A stretch of DNA of 6,501 nucleotides from CABHOJ01 sp965649545 (GCA_965649545.1 CBFGLF010000099.1:1-6501), one strand, 5' to 3'. Counted from the first letter of the stretch, positions 1-5,737 are shown. Program-made: numbers and translations. Notes: generated by a model not told the origin, from the letters alone.

Positions 1-464
1 TGGTCAATCTGCTGAACAAGGTCTTTTCGAGCTTCGACCAGCTCGCCGACAAGCATCACCTGGAAAAGATCAAGACCATCGGTGATGCCTACATGGTGGT
101 CGGCGGCGTGCCTAACGCGAGAAGCGACCATGCAGCGGCGGTCGTGAACATGGCGCTGGAGATGAATGACGTCTTGGCCAAAGTGTCGGAAGAGACCGGC
201 AAGCACTTGAAGATGCGTATCGGCATCAATAGCGGGCCGGTGATCGCTGGTGTCATCGGCAGCAGCAAGTTCAGCTACGACTTGTGGGGTGACACGGTCA
301 ACCTCGCCAGTCGCATGGAACAGTATGGGCAACCCGGCATGATCCAGGTCACGGAATCCACCTACAATCTCCTCAAGAACACCTATGTTTTTGAGCCTAG
401 AGGGATTATCGAGGTCAAGGGCAAAGGTCTGGTCAACGCCTTCTTCGTATTGTCCAGACGATAG
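1..464 (+). CDS. Class III adenylate cyclase, C-terminal catalytic part (5' end outside the window)
   Basis: The reading frame is open from the left edge (first whole codon at 3) to TAG at 462-464, giving 153 visible residues. It converts ATP to cyclic AMP by family. Counting from the first visible residue, the core motif KIKTIGDAYM holds Lys24 (adenine-recognising position) and Asp28 (metal-binding position). SYDLWGDTVNLASRME holds Asp93 (the second adenine-selecting residue), Asn100 and Arg104 (transition-state residues). The Lys/Asp pair favours ATP over GTP, so adenylate rather than guanylate cyclase is inferred. All catalytic residues visible are intact, and because both metal/substrate and transition-state sets are in one chain, a homodimer is expected. 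The domain ends close to the stop, so it is the C-terminal domain. Any N-terminal sensor (CHASE2, HAMP, GAF, receiver) lies outside the window, so the activating signal is unknown. No clear terminator follows. Confidence 0.93.
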   Translation, partial: VNLLNKVFSSFDQLADKHHLEKIKTIGDAYMVVGGVPNARSDHAAAVVNMALEMNDVLAKVSEETGKHLKMRIGINSGPVIAGVIGSSKFSYDLWGDTVNLASRMEQYGQPGMIQVTESTYNLLKNTYVFEPRGIIEVKGKGLVNAFFVLSRR

Positions 465-487
465 TGCTTTCGCAGGCTGTTTTGCGT

Positions 488-516
488 TTGGCCTGGCTCC
501 CGAGTTGATATATAAT
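488..516 (+). promoter_or_regulatory. Sigma70-like promoter of tRNA-Ser
   Basis: A perfect -10 box TATAAT (511-516) lies 17 bp downstream of a partial -35 TTGGCC (488-493). Transcription would begin near 523-525, a few bases before the mature tRNA 5' end at 531. The stretch after the -10 is GC-rich (CCGCCTCC), as expected of discriminators in stringently controlled stable-RNA promoters; stringent control is inference only. Confidence 0.7.
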
Positions 517-530
517 CCGCCTCCACGCAC

Positions 531-620
531 GGAGAGGTGGATGAGTGGTTTAAGTCACCACCCTGGAAAGGTGGCACAGGGGCAACTCTGTCGCGGGTTC
601 GAATCCCGCCCTCTCCGCCA
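531..620 (+). tRNA. tRNA-Ser, anticodon GGA
   Basis: A full class II cloverleaf can be folded. The acceptor stem is GGAGAGG (531-537) with CCTCTCC (610-616), followed by discriminator G617 and an encoded CCA (618-620). The anticodon stem CCACC/GGTGG (558-562 and 570-574) closes the loop CTGGAAA, with anticodon GGA at 565-567, which reads UCC and UCU serine codons. A long variable arm (about 575-592) is typical of tRNA-Ser. The T arm is GCGGG/CCCGC (593-597 and 605-609) around TTCGAAT. All stems are intact, so the gene should be functional. It lies between the cyclase gene and chrA on the same strand. Confidence 0.97.
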
Positions 621-664
621 GTGACAGGTCGTATTATTTCCTTGGTTCACCATCGAGTTACGTC

Positions 665-2017
665 ATGCCTACACCCGAAGGCCAGCACGACCTGCAGACC
701 CCACCCAAACCCAGTTTGCTCGAAGCCACCCTGTATTGGCTCAAGCTCGGGTTCATCAGTTTTGGCGGCCCGGCTGGGCAGATCGCCATCATGCACCAGG
801 ACCTGGTCGACAAGAAACGCTGGATCTCCGAGAAGCGGTTCCTGCATGCCCTGAACTATTGCATGGTATTGCCAGGCCCTGAAGCGCAACAGCTGGCGAC
901 CTACATCGGCTGGCTCATGCACCGGACCTGGGGTGGCATCATCGCCGGTGCGCTCTTCGTCCTGCCGTCCTTGGCGATCCTCATCCTGCTGACCTGGCTC
1001 TATCTCGCCTATGGGCATCTGCCACAGATCGAAGGGGTCCTCTACGGCATCAAGCCCGCAGTCGTCGCCATCGTCATCTTCGCAGCTTATCGCATCGGTT
1101 CGCGCGCGCTGAAGAACGGGGTGCTTTGGGCTATCTCTGCAGGCGCTTTTCTCGCCATCGCGCTCTTCAATATACCGTTCCCATTGATCATCTTGATCGC
1201 TGCAATCCTGGGGCTCCTGGGTAGCCGATGGTTGCCCGGCAAATTCACCATCCAGAATAAGGCGCACACCCACGCTCATGGTTCGGGCAAAGCCGTCATC
1301 GACGACCACACGCCAACGCCAGCACATGCCGTATTCAAGCTATCGAAGTTCGTCCTTCTCATCGGTATCGCCTTAGGTATCTGGGCTGGGGCATTGGGCA
1401 TGCTGGTGTTGCAATACGGGCTGGACTCCGTATTGGTCAAGATGGGCTGGTTCTTCACCAAGGCGGCATTGCTGACCTTCGGCGGCGCTTATGCGGTCTT
1501 GCCCTACGTCTACCAAGGGGCTGTGCAAGCCTATGGATGGCTGACCCCGGTGCAAATGATCGACGGTCTCGCCTTGGGAGAGACCACCCCAGGCCCGCTG
1601 ATCATGGTGGTGGCTTTCGTCGGCTTCGTCGGTGGCTGGAGCCAGGCGATCTTCGGTTCCGAACAATTGCTGCTGGCTGGCGTGGTCGCAGCCTGCGTCA
1701 CGACCTTCTTCACGTTCCTGCCGTCCTTCCTGTTTATCTTTATCGGCGGACCGCTCGTGGAGTCCACACAGGGGGACTTGCGATTCACGGCCCCCTTGAC
1801 CGCCATCACGGCGGCCGTTGTGGGCGTGATCCTCAATCTCGCCGTATTCTTCGCCTATCATGTGTTCTGGCCTAACGGCATCTCGGCGGCATTCGATCCG
1901 GTATCGATCGCCGCTGCCGTGATCTCGGCGCTGCTGCTTTTTCGATGGAAGCTCGGGATCGTCCCGCTCATCCTGCTCAGCGGCCTTTTCGGCCTGGCCT
2001 ATCGCGTGCTGTTGTGA
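665..2017 (+). CDS. chrA: Chromate efflux transporter ChrA (long-chain, two-domain CHR family)
   Basis: The 450-residue inner-membrane protein has the family's usual bidomain layout. The first CHR half (about 20-190) carries FGGPAGQI (33-40) and LPGPEAQQLATYIGW (69-83). The second half (about 225-450) repeats the theme with FGGAYAVLPYV (272-282) and TTPGPL (307-312). Roughly ten to twelve hydrophobic segments are visible. Family members export chromate, probably coupled to proton motive force, and some transport sulfate or have no proven role, so chromate is inferred from family. The two halves are joined by a hydrophilic linker (about 195-222) holding five histidines (201, 203, 205, 215, 221). 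The ATG at 665 gives the family's usual short N-terminus before the first conserved segment, but no good Shine-Dalgarno precedes it. There is no adjacent chrB regulator. Next upstream is tRNA-Ser, 44 nt away. Confidence 0.93.
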   Translation: MPTPEGQHDLQTPPKPSLLEATLYWLKLGFISFGGPAGQIAIMHQDLVDKKRWISEKRFLHALNYCMVLPGPEAQQLATYIGWLMHRTWGGIIAGALFVLPSLAILILLTWLYLAYGHLPQIEGVLYGIKPAVVAIVIFAAYRIGSRALKNGVLWAISAGAFLAIALFNIPFPLIILIAAILGLLGSRWLPGKFTIQNKAHTHAHGSGKAVIDDHTPTPAHAVFKLSKFVLLIGIALGIWAGALGMLVLQYGLDSVLVKMGWFFTKAALLTFGGAYAVLPYVYQGAVQAYGWLTPVQMIDGLALGETTPGPLIMVVAFVGFVGGWSQAIFGSEQLLLAGVVAACVTTFFTFLPSFLFIFIGGPLVESTQGDLRFTAPLTAITAAVVGVILNLAVFFAYHVFWPNGISAAFDPVSIAAAVISALLLFRWKLGIVPLILLSGLFGLAYRVLL

Positions 2018-2028
2018 GTACCAGATTT

Positions 2029-2059
2029 TTGCTGCAGATTTTTATCTAAGGAATATACT
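2029..2059 (+). promoter_or_regulatory. Possible promoter of the Yip1-family gene
   Basis: The AT-rich 90-nt gap after chrA contains TATACT (2054-2059), 5/6 to the -10 consensus, about 19 bp after a poor -35 TTGCTG (2029-2034). A weaker TATAAG at 2069-2074 is an alternative. The poor -35 with a TATACT -10 would also fit an RpoS-type promoter. Read-through from chrA is equally possible. Confidence 0.35.
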
Positions 2060-2092
2060 GAACAAAAATATAAGCCTTTCTAACTAGCAAGC

Positions 2093-2098
2093 AGGAGG
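2093..2098 (+). promoter_or_regulatory. Strong ribosome binding site of the Yip1-family gene
   Basis: A perfect AGGAGG lies 9 nt before the ATG at 2108 and fixes that start. It contrasts with the missing or weak sites of chrA and srkA. Confidence 0.8.
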
Positions 2099-2107
2099 AG
2101 AATAACA

Positions 2108-2716
2108 ATGAATCCACTCACGCTGTTTCGGCTGTTTTTTACCCCGACCCGGGGCTGGCAAGACCTGATGCAAAGTCGACCGACCATGCATCGCCTTTAT
2201 CTCTTACACGTCATTCCTTTCGCACTGATCCCTCCCGCCATGCTGTACGTCGCCGGCAACAACCACGGTGTCATGTTCCTCGGCCTGTTATCCGATGCCA
2301 AACTGATCATGGTGGCCTGTGCATTCTTCTTCGTTCAATTGGTGGTGGTGCCGGTGATGGCTTCGATCGTGAGGCAACTAGCCGAGGTGGCCGATGCCCA
2401 CCCGCCATACAGGGATGCCTTTGTGCTAGCGGCGGTCGCACCGACGCCTTTGTGGATGTCCCCGGTCTTCCTCATCGTGCCTGATATCTTTACGAACATC
2501 GCCATCACTTCGATCGCCATGATGGCCTCGGCGGGATTCATTTACTATGGCATCCCGGTGGTGTTCAAGATCAAGGAGCAGGGCCATGCCTTGTTGCTCT
2601 TCGGCGCCATCCTGATGGCTGGGGTCATCGCGTGGGGTTTCCTGATGGTTTGTACACTGATGGTGTGGGGTAGTGTGCAGAACCTGCAGTTCGCGTTCAA
2701 GGCGACCGGCGCTTAA
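2108..2716 (+). CDS. Yip1 family inner-membrane protein (YohC-like)
   Basis: The 202-residue protein matches the bacterial YIP1-domain pattern (E. coli YohC is of similar length). It has a short amphipathic N-terminus with FFTPTRGWQDL (11-21), followed by about five hydrophobic segments, near residues 30-48, 60-85, 103-122, 128-147 and 158-185. The opening pattern, a short helix with P-x-x-G-W before the first membrane span, is typical of the family. There is no catalytic motif. The molecular role of bacterial members is unknown; eukaryotic Yip1 proteins act in membrane trafficking, which should not be carried over. It has its own strong ribosome binding site and a strong terminator just after the stop, so it probably ends a transcription unit that is either monocistronic or shared with chrA. 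Confidence 0.82.
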   Translation: MNPLTLFRLFFTPTRGWQDLMQSRPTMHRLYLLHVIPFALIPPAMLYVAGNNHGVMFLGLLSDAKLIMVACAFFFVQLVVVPVMASIVRQLAEVADAHPPYRDAFVLAAVAPTPLWMSPVFLIVPDIFTNIAITSIAMMASAGFIYYGIPVVFKIKEQGHALLLFGAILMAGVIAWGFLMVCTLMVWGSVQNLQFAFKATGA

Positions 2717-2732
2717 GTCATGCTTTTTTAGG

Positions 2733-2764
2733 ACAAAGGCCACTGTTCGTGGCCTTTGTTGTTT
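2733..2764 (+). terminator. Intrinsic terminator after the Yip1-family gene
   Basis: An 11-bp perfect stem (ACAAAGGCCAC at 2733-2743 with GTGGCCTTTGT at 2749-2759) closes a 5-nt loop TGTTC and is followed by a T-rich run interrupted by one G (TTGTTTC). It begins 16 nt after the stop codon. There is no matching T-run on the opposite strand, so it acts in the + direction only. Confidence 0.88.
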
Positions 2765-2769
2765 CTGGT

Positions 2770-2796
2770 GACGAACGATTGCAGCAATCGTTAGTC
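2770..2796. promoter_or_regulatory. 27-bp imperfect palindrome upstream of the glutathione peroxidase gene (candidate operator)
   Basis: AACGATTGC (2774-2782) and GCAATCGTT (2784-2792) are exact reverse complements around A2783. After one mismatch, GAC/GTC (2770-2772 and 2794-2796) extend the symmetry, giving 12 of 13 pairs. It lies beyond the preceding terminator and about 70 nt before the next ATG. No T-run follows, so it is not a terminator. The symmetry fits a dimeric transcription-factor site, but no known operator was recognised. Confidence 0.45.
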
Positions 2797-2808
2797 CTAA
2801 ACTTAACT

Positions 2809-2830
2809 TCCATGGGTGAGACATCCATGG
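2809..2830. repeat. TCCATGG short direct repeat in the peroxidase leader
   Basis: TCCATGG occurs at 2809-2815 and 2824-2830, 15 bp apart. Because CCATGG is self-complementary, the two copies could also form a 6-bp hairpin with a 9-nt loop in the RNA. The role is unknown and chance is possible. Confidence 0.3.
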
Positions 2831-2865
2831 CGATCTGATTCTCGATATAAAGGAATAGAACCGAA

Positions 2866-3393
2866 ATGAAACAGGTAATCCTTGGATTATTCTTATTGAT
2901 TGGAGCGAATACCGTGCATGCCGCTTGCGCAACCTTACTCGATCACCAGTTGACGACCCTGCAGGGCGAGAAGCTGAATCTCTGCGATTATCAGGACAAG
3001 CCTATTCTAGTGGTCAATACCGCAAGCAAGTGTGGCTTCACGCCCCAATTCGAAAAGCTGGAGTCCATGTATCGCAAGCACAAGGACAAGATGCTGATCG
3101 TCGGCTTCCCATCCAACGATTTCCGCCAGGAACCCGGTAGCAACAAGGAGATCGGGGATTTCTGCAAGATGACCTACGCAGTGCAATTCCCCATGGCTTC
3201 GAAGACCTCGGTGGTCGGTCCGAATGCCAATCCGTTCTACAAGCAACTGGCCAGCGCCACTCACCAACCGCCGATGTGGAACTTCTACAAGTACCTCATC
3301 CTGCCGGGCGGCAAGCAGGTCTATGCCTTCAGCAGTGACGTAGAGCCCGAAGCCAACGAGATCATGGACAAGCTCAAGCCTTATCTCAAGTAA
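2866..3393 (+). CDS. Exported glutathione peroxidase (GPx/BtuE family)
   Basis: The 175-residue thiol peroxidase reduces hydrogen peroxide or organic hydroperoxides by family, using thioredoxin or glutathione. The peroxidatic Cys56 sits in NTASKCGFTPQF (51-62). Gln88 (RQEPGSN), Trp138 and Asn139 (MWNFYKYL) complete the Cys-Gln-Trp-Asn tetrad. Cys100 in GDFCKMTYAVQFPM is at the usual resolving position of two-cysteine, thioredoxin-dependent members. The common GFPCNQF motif reads GFPSNDF (80-86), so that third cysteine is Ser83. The catalytic residue is Cys, not selenocysteine. Residues 1-19 form a signal peptide (Lys3, hydrophobic 4-14, VHA before the likely cut at 19/20), so the enzyme probably works in the periplasm. 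Cys21 and Cys40 are additional. AAGGA at 2850-2854 precedes the ATG by 11 nt. It looks like a single-gene unit between two terminators. Confidence 0.93.
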   Translation: MKQVILGLFLLIGANTVHAACATLLDHQLTTLQGEKLNLCDYQDKPILVVNTASKCGFTPQFEKLESMYRKHKDKMLIVGFPSNDFRQEPGSNKEIGDFCKMTYAVQFPMASKTSVVGPNANPFYKQLASATHQPPMWNFYKYLILPGGKQVYAFSSDVEPEANEIMDKLKPYLK

Positions 3394-3409
3394 GGGTTTG
3401 ATGCAGGGC

Positions 3410-3433
3410 AAGGCGGCCATGGCCGCCTTTTTT
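3410..3433 (+). terminator. Intrinsic terminator after the glutathione peroxidase gene
   Basis: A perfect 20-bp palindrome at 3410-3429 (AAGGCGGCC, AT, GGCCGCCTT) forms a GC-rich stem with a tight loop, and T3428-T3433 supply a six-T run. It starts 16 nt after the stop codon. Confidence 0.92.
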
Positions 3434-3480
3434 ATTGACCTGAGTCATCATTATTGTGGGCATACAGGGCGTGCGGCCTT

Positions 3481-3486
3481 TAGAAT
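3481..3486 (+). promoter_or_regulatory. -10-like box immediately upstream of srkA
   Basis: TAGAAT (5/6 to the -10 consensus) ends 5 nt before the ATG at 3492, so initiation 6-8 nt downstream would place the transcript start on or next to the start codon. No good -35 is found at 16-18 bp; TTGACC at 3435-3440 is too far away. The box may be functional or fortuitous. Confidence 0.4.
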
Positions 3487-3491
3487 GCGCT

Positions 3492-4487
3492 ATGTCCAAG
3501 AATACCATCCCGTTCGCAGCGCTCGATCCCGACCTCATTCTGGATGCCATCGAGGATATCGGGCTCAAGACCGATGGTCGCTTGCTGGCGCTCAACAGCT
3601 ACGAGAACCGTGTTTACCAGGTGGGTATCGAAGAGGCTGCGCCCATCGTGGTGAAGTTCTATCGGCCCGGACGCTGGTCCGACGAGGCGATCGAGGAAGA
3701 GCATGATTTCGTCTTTCGACTGGCGGAGGCCGAACTGCCGGTCGTTGCGCCTATCCGTGATGCGCGTGGCCAGGCATTGCATCGCTACCGGGACTTTCGT
3801 TTCAGCCTGTTCCCCAAACACGGTGGGCGCGCACCGGAACTGGATCGCCTGGACACACTGGAGTGGATAGGGCGCTTTCTGGGGCGTATCCACGCGATCG
3901 GGGCACTGGAGGATTTCCAGCATCGGCCCACCATCGATATCGAGACATTCGGCAAAGAGCCTAGCGATTTCCTGCTGACGCATGATTTCATCCCGGCGGA
4001 TATCCGCATCGCTTACGAGAGCGTGGTGCGCCAGGCATTGGAGGGCGTCCAGCGCTGCTATGACAGGGCAGGGAGTGTCGTGCATATCCGTCTGCATGGC
4101 GACTGTCACCTGGGCAATATGCTCTGGACCGACGATGGTCCGCATTTCGTCGACTTCGATGACAGCCGGATGGGGCCTGCCATTCAGGATCTCTGGATGC
4201 TGCTGTCAGGGGAGCGCGACCAGATGAAGGGGCAATTACTGGATATCCTTGCCGGATACGAGGACTTTTATGAGTTCAACCATCGAGAGCTCTTTCTCGT
4301 GGAAGCGTTGCGCACCTTGCGTCTGATCCACTATTCGGCCTGGATCGCGCGCCGTTGGGACGATCCGGCGTTCCCCGTGACTTTTACCTGGTTCAATACC
4401 CAGCAATACTGGCAGGATCGCATCCTGGAGCTGCGTGAACAGATCGCTCTGATGGATGAGCCGCCTTTGCTGGCGGGCAATTTCTGA
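3492..4487 (+). CDS. srkA: Stress response kinase A (SrkA/YihE), APH-fold Ser/Thr kinase
   Basis: The 331-residue cytoplasmic protein aligns by eye along its length with E. coli SrkA (328 residues), which phosphorylates Ser/Thr and protects cells from stress-induced death. It shares NSYENRVYQ (35-43), VVKFYRPGRW (53-62, ATP-binding Lys55), EEEH (68-71), FLGRIH (129-134), the catalytic loop LHGDCHLGN (Asp204, Asn209), the DFG-like VDFDD (Asp221), GPAIQDLWMLLSG (228-240) and RRWDDPAFP (287-295). All kinase residues are present. The ATG at 3492 places the N-terminus as in E. coli. An in-frame GTG at 3456 would add 12 unconserved residues and is rejected. No Shine-Dalgarno precedes the ATG. In E. 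coli the gene is next to dsbA; here dsbA is absent and a peroxidase gene precedes it. The following cupin gene begins 93 nt later. Confidence 0.95.
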   Translation: MSKNTIPFAALDPDLILDAIEDIGLKTDGRLLALNSYENRVYQVGIEEAAPIVVKFYRPGRWSDEAIEEEHDFVFRLAEAELPVVAPIRDARGQALHRYRDFRFSLFPKHGGRAPELDRLDTLEWIGRFLGRIHAIGALEDFQHRPTIDIETFGKEPSDFLLTHDFIPADIRIAYESVVRQALEGVQRCYDRAGSVVHIRLHGDCHLGNMLWTDDGPHFVDFDDSRMGPAIQDLWMLLSGERDQMKGQLLDILAGYEDFYEFNHRELFLVEALRTLRLIHYSAWIARRWDDPAFPVTFTWFNTQQYWQDRILELREQIALMDEPPLLAGNF

Positions 4488-4512
4488 GACCGCCCGACAC
4501 AGGGCAGGCGGG

Positions 4513-4541
4513 TGGAAACTCCTAAAAAATCGGTTTAACAT
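4513..4541 (+). promoter_or_regulatory. Weak candidate promoter for the cupin-HAD unit
   Basis: TGGAAA (4513-4518) and TAACAT (4536-4541) are each 4/6 to consensus with 17-bp spacing, and would start transcription about 33 nt before the cupin ATG. No convincing terminator lies between srkA and the cupin gene, so read-through from srkA is an alternative. Confidence 0.25.
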
Positions 4542-4580
4542 GAAATTGCGCAGATTGGCGATCAACCGAAAGGAAAGATC

Positions 4581-4856
4581 ATGAGCAATATCATCGTTGA
4601 ACATCACCCGAGCCAGGAGCGCCTGGCTCAACTAGGCGTCACCAGCTGGTCGACCTGGTCGAAGGAAGTCTCCACATTCCCCTGGACCTATAGTGAGCAA
4701 GAGGTGGCATATGTGCTGGAGGGTGAGGTGACGGTCACGCCTAAAGGAGGCGCGCCCGTGCACTTCGGCAAAGGCGACCTCGTCACTTTCCCGGCCGGGA
4801 TGGCCTGCACCTGGGAGGTGAAGAAGCCGCTCAGGAAGCATTACCGCTTCGGTTAG
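4581..4856 (+). CDS. Small cupin protein (DUF861 / cupin_3 type)
   Basis: The 91-residue protein is a single small beta-barrel of the RmlC-like cupin superfamily. Conserved blocks are WSTWSKEVSTFPWTY (23-37), EVAYVLEGEVTVTP (41-54, cupin motif 1 region) and FGKGDLVTFPAGMACTWEV (62-80, motif 2 region). The usual HxH metal pair of motif 1 is absent, and the usual motif 2 histidine position has Cys76. I recall CTW at this point being common in this subfamily, so it is probably not a lesion. Related cupin_3 domains occur in ureidoglycine aminohydrolase, but stand-alone small members have no agreed function and none is assigned. AAAGGA lies 6 nt before the ATG. The HAD phosphatase gene follows after 16 nt, suggesting co-transcription. 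Confidence 0.85.
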   Translation: MSNIIVEHHPSQERLAQLGVTSWSTWSKEVSTFPWTYSEQEVAYVLEGEVTVTPKGGAPVHFGKGDLVTFPAGMACTWEVKKPLRKHYRFG

Positions 4857-4872
4857 CGACCGAGGGGGCGTC

Positions 4873-5670
4873 ATGCCCGATCTCAGCCATATCAAAGGCA
4901 TCCTGTTCGATCTCGACGGCGTGCTCTATGTCGGGCCTCAGGTCATCGAAGGCGCGCGCGAAGCGATCGACGCGGTACGTGGAGCTGGTTATCGCTGTCG
5001 TTTCGTCACCAACACGAGCACCATGTCGATGGCGTCACTGCGAAAAAAACTCGCAGCGCTTGGCTTCGATGTCCCAGCCCATGAATTGATCAGCGCGCCG
5101 CAGGCGACCATCCTTTATTTGCGTGGGCTCGACAAACCTCGTTGCCGCTTGCTGCTGGCAGATGACGTCAAACAGGATTTTGCCGAATTCGTATCGGATG
5201 AGTCGCATCCCGATGTGGTGATCGTCGGTGACATCGGTCAAACCTGGAGTTATGCCTTGCTCGATTCCGTCTTCAATAACCTGTTGCATGGCGCAAGATT
5301 GATCGCCGTGCATAAGAACCGATTCTGGCAGACCGAGCATGGCCTCAAGATGGACATCGGCGGTTTCATCGCCGCATTGGAATACGCCAGCGGCGTTGAG
5401 ACCATGATCATCGGCAAACCCTCGCTCGACTTCTTCAATGTGGCTCTGGCCGACATGCAGCTTGAACCTGCCGAAGTCCTGATGGTAGGGGACGATATCG
5501 ATTCCGATGTCGGTGGCGCGCAGCAAGCCGGCATCAGGGCAGCTCTGGTGCGGACAGGTAAGTACAGGGCCGCGTATTGCGAGGCGTCTGCCATCAAGCC
5601 AGACCTCATTCTCGACTCCGTGGCCGACTTGCCGGCAGCACTGCAGCGTGAGCGAGCAATTAATACTTGA
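4873..5670 (+). CDS. HAD-IIA family phosphatase, LHPP-like
   Basis: The 265-residue hydrolase carries all four HAD motifs. Motif I is FDLDGVLY, with nucleophile Asp13 and general acid Asp15. Motif II is VTNTST (45-50), motif III is Lys182 in GKPS, and motif IV is VGDDIDSDVGGAQQAG (205-220) with Asp207/Asp208 binding magnesium. The type IIA cap lies between motifs II and III and includes HKNRFWQTEHGLKMDIGGFIAALEY (147-171). That block resembles animal LHPP (phospholysine/phosphohistidine inorganic pyrophosphate phosphatase) more than NagD. Substrate is therefore unproven: inorganic pyrophosphate, phosphoamino acids or small sugar phosphates are possible. GAGGGG (4862-4867) precedes the ATG by 5 nt. 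It follows the cupin gene by 16 nt. The last codons overlap the -35 of the next promoter. Confidence 0.88.
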   Translation: MPDLSHIKGILFDLDGVLYVGPQVIEGAREAIDAVRGAGYRCRFVTNTSTMSMASLRKKLAALGFDVPAHELISAPQATILYLRGLDKPRCRLLLADDVKQDFAEFVSDESHPDVVIVGDIGQTWSYALLDSVFNNLLHGARLIAVHKNRFWQTEHGLKMDIGGFIAALEYASGVETMIIGKPSLDFFNVALADMQLEPAEVLMVGDDIDSDVGGAQQAGIRAALVRTGKYRAAYCEASAIKPDLILDSVADLPAALQRERAINT

Positions 5671-5694
5671 TTAAAGTGATGGGGTATTTATACT
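5667..5694 (+). promoter_or_regulatory. Promoter of the DUF1269 gene, overlapping the HAD stop codon
   Basis: TTGATT (5667-5672, 4/6) and TATACT (5689-5694, 5/6) are spaced by 16 bp. The -35 covers the TGA stop of the phosphatase gene (5668-5670). The predicted start near 5701 leaves a leader of about 42 nt. Confidence 0.6.
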
Positions 5695-5719
5695 GAAAGC
5701 GCAGCATATTCTTCGTCAC

Positions 5720-5729
5720 ATCACGTGAT
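5720..5729. repeat. 10-bp perfect palindrome in the DUF1269 leader
   Basis: ATCACGTGAT reads the same on both strands and lies between the predicted transcription start and the ribosome binding site. It is short enough to occur by chance; its position would allow a repressor site. Confidence 0.25.
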
Positions 5730-5731
5730 TC

Positions 5732-5737
5732 AGGAGG
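5732..5737 (+). promoter_or_regulatory. Ribosome binding site deciding the DUF1269 start
   Basis: A perfect AGGAGG is followed by tandem ATG codons at 5740 and 5743. The spacing is 2 nt to the first and 5 nt to the second, so ATG 5743 is preferred. The in-frame GTG at 5725 lies upstream of this site and is not used. Confidence 0.75.

Noticed and set aside
465..530. Terminator between the cyclase gene and the tRNA
   Set aside because: Only a 5-bp CAGGC/GCCTG pairing with a long loop and no T-run is visible.
593..620. tRNA-Ser 3' end as an integration (att) site
   Set aside because: No second copy of the tRNA 3' segment and no integrase is visible in the window.
647..1327. Long minus-strand open frames opposite chrA (also 1373-1861) and opposite srkA (3480-4145)
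   Set aside because: Their translations lack recognisable domains and lie antisense to genes with clear family motifs, so they are shadows of the real coding strand.
2866..3393. Lipoprotein lipobox at Cys21 of the peroxidase
   Set aside because: The preceding residues are His-Ala-Ala; the -3 position lacks the usual Leu/Val/Ile, so a standard signal peptidase I site after VHA is preferred.
3456..3491. Upstream in-frame GTG start extending srkA by 12 residues
   Set aside because: The added residues have no counterpart in E. coli SrkA, no Shine-Dalgarno precedes the GTG, and ATG 3492 aligns with the known N-terminus.
4488..4530. Terminator after srkA
   Set aside because: Short alternative GC pairings (CCGCC/GGCGG, GCCC/GGGC) exist, but they are followed by A-rich rather than T-rich sequence.
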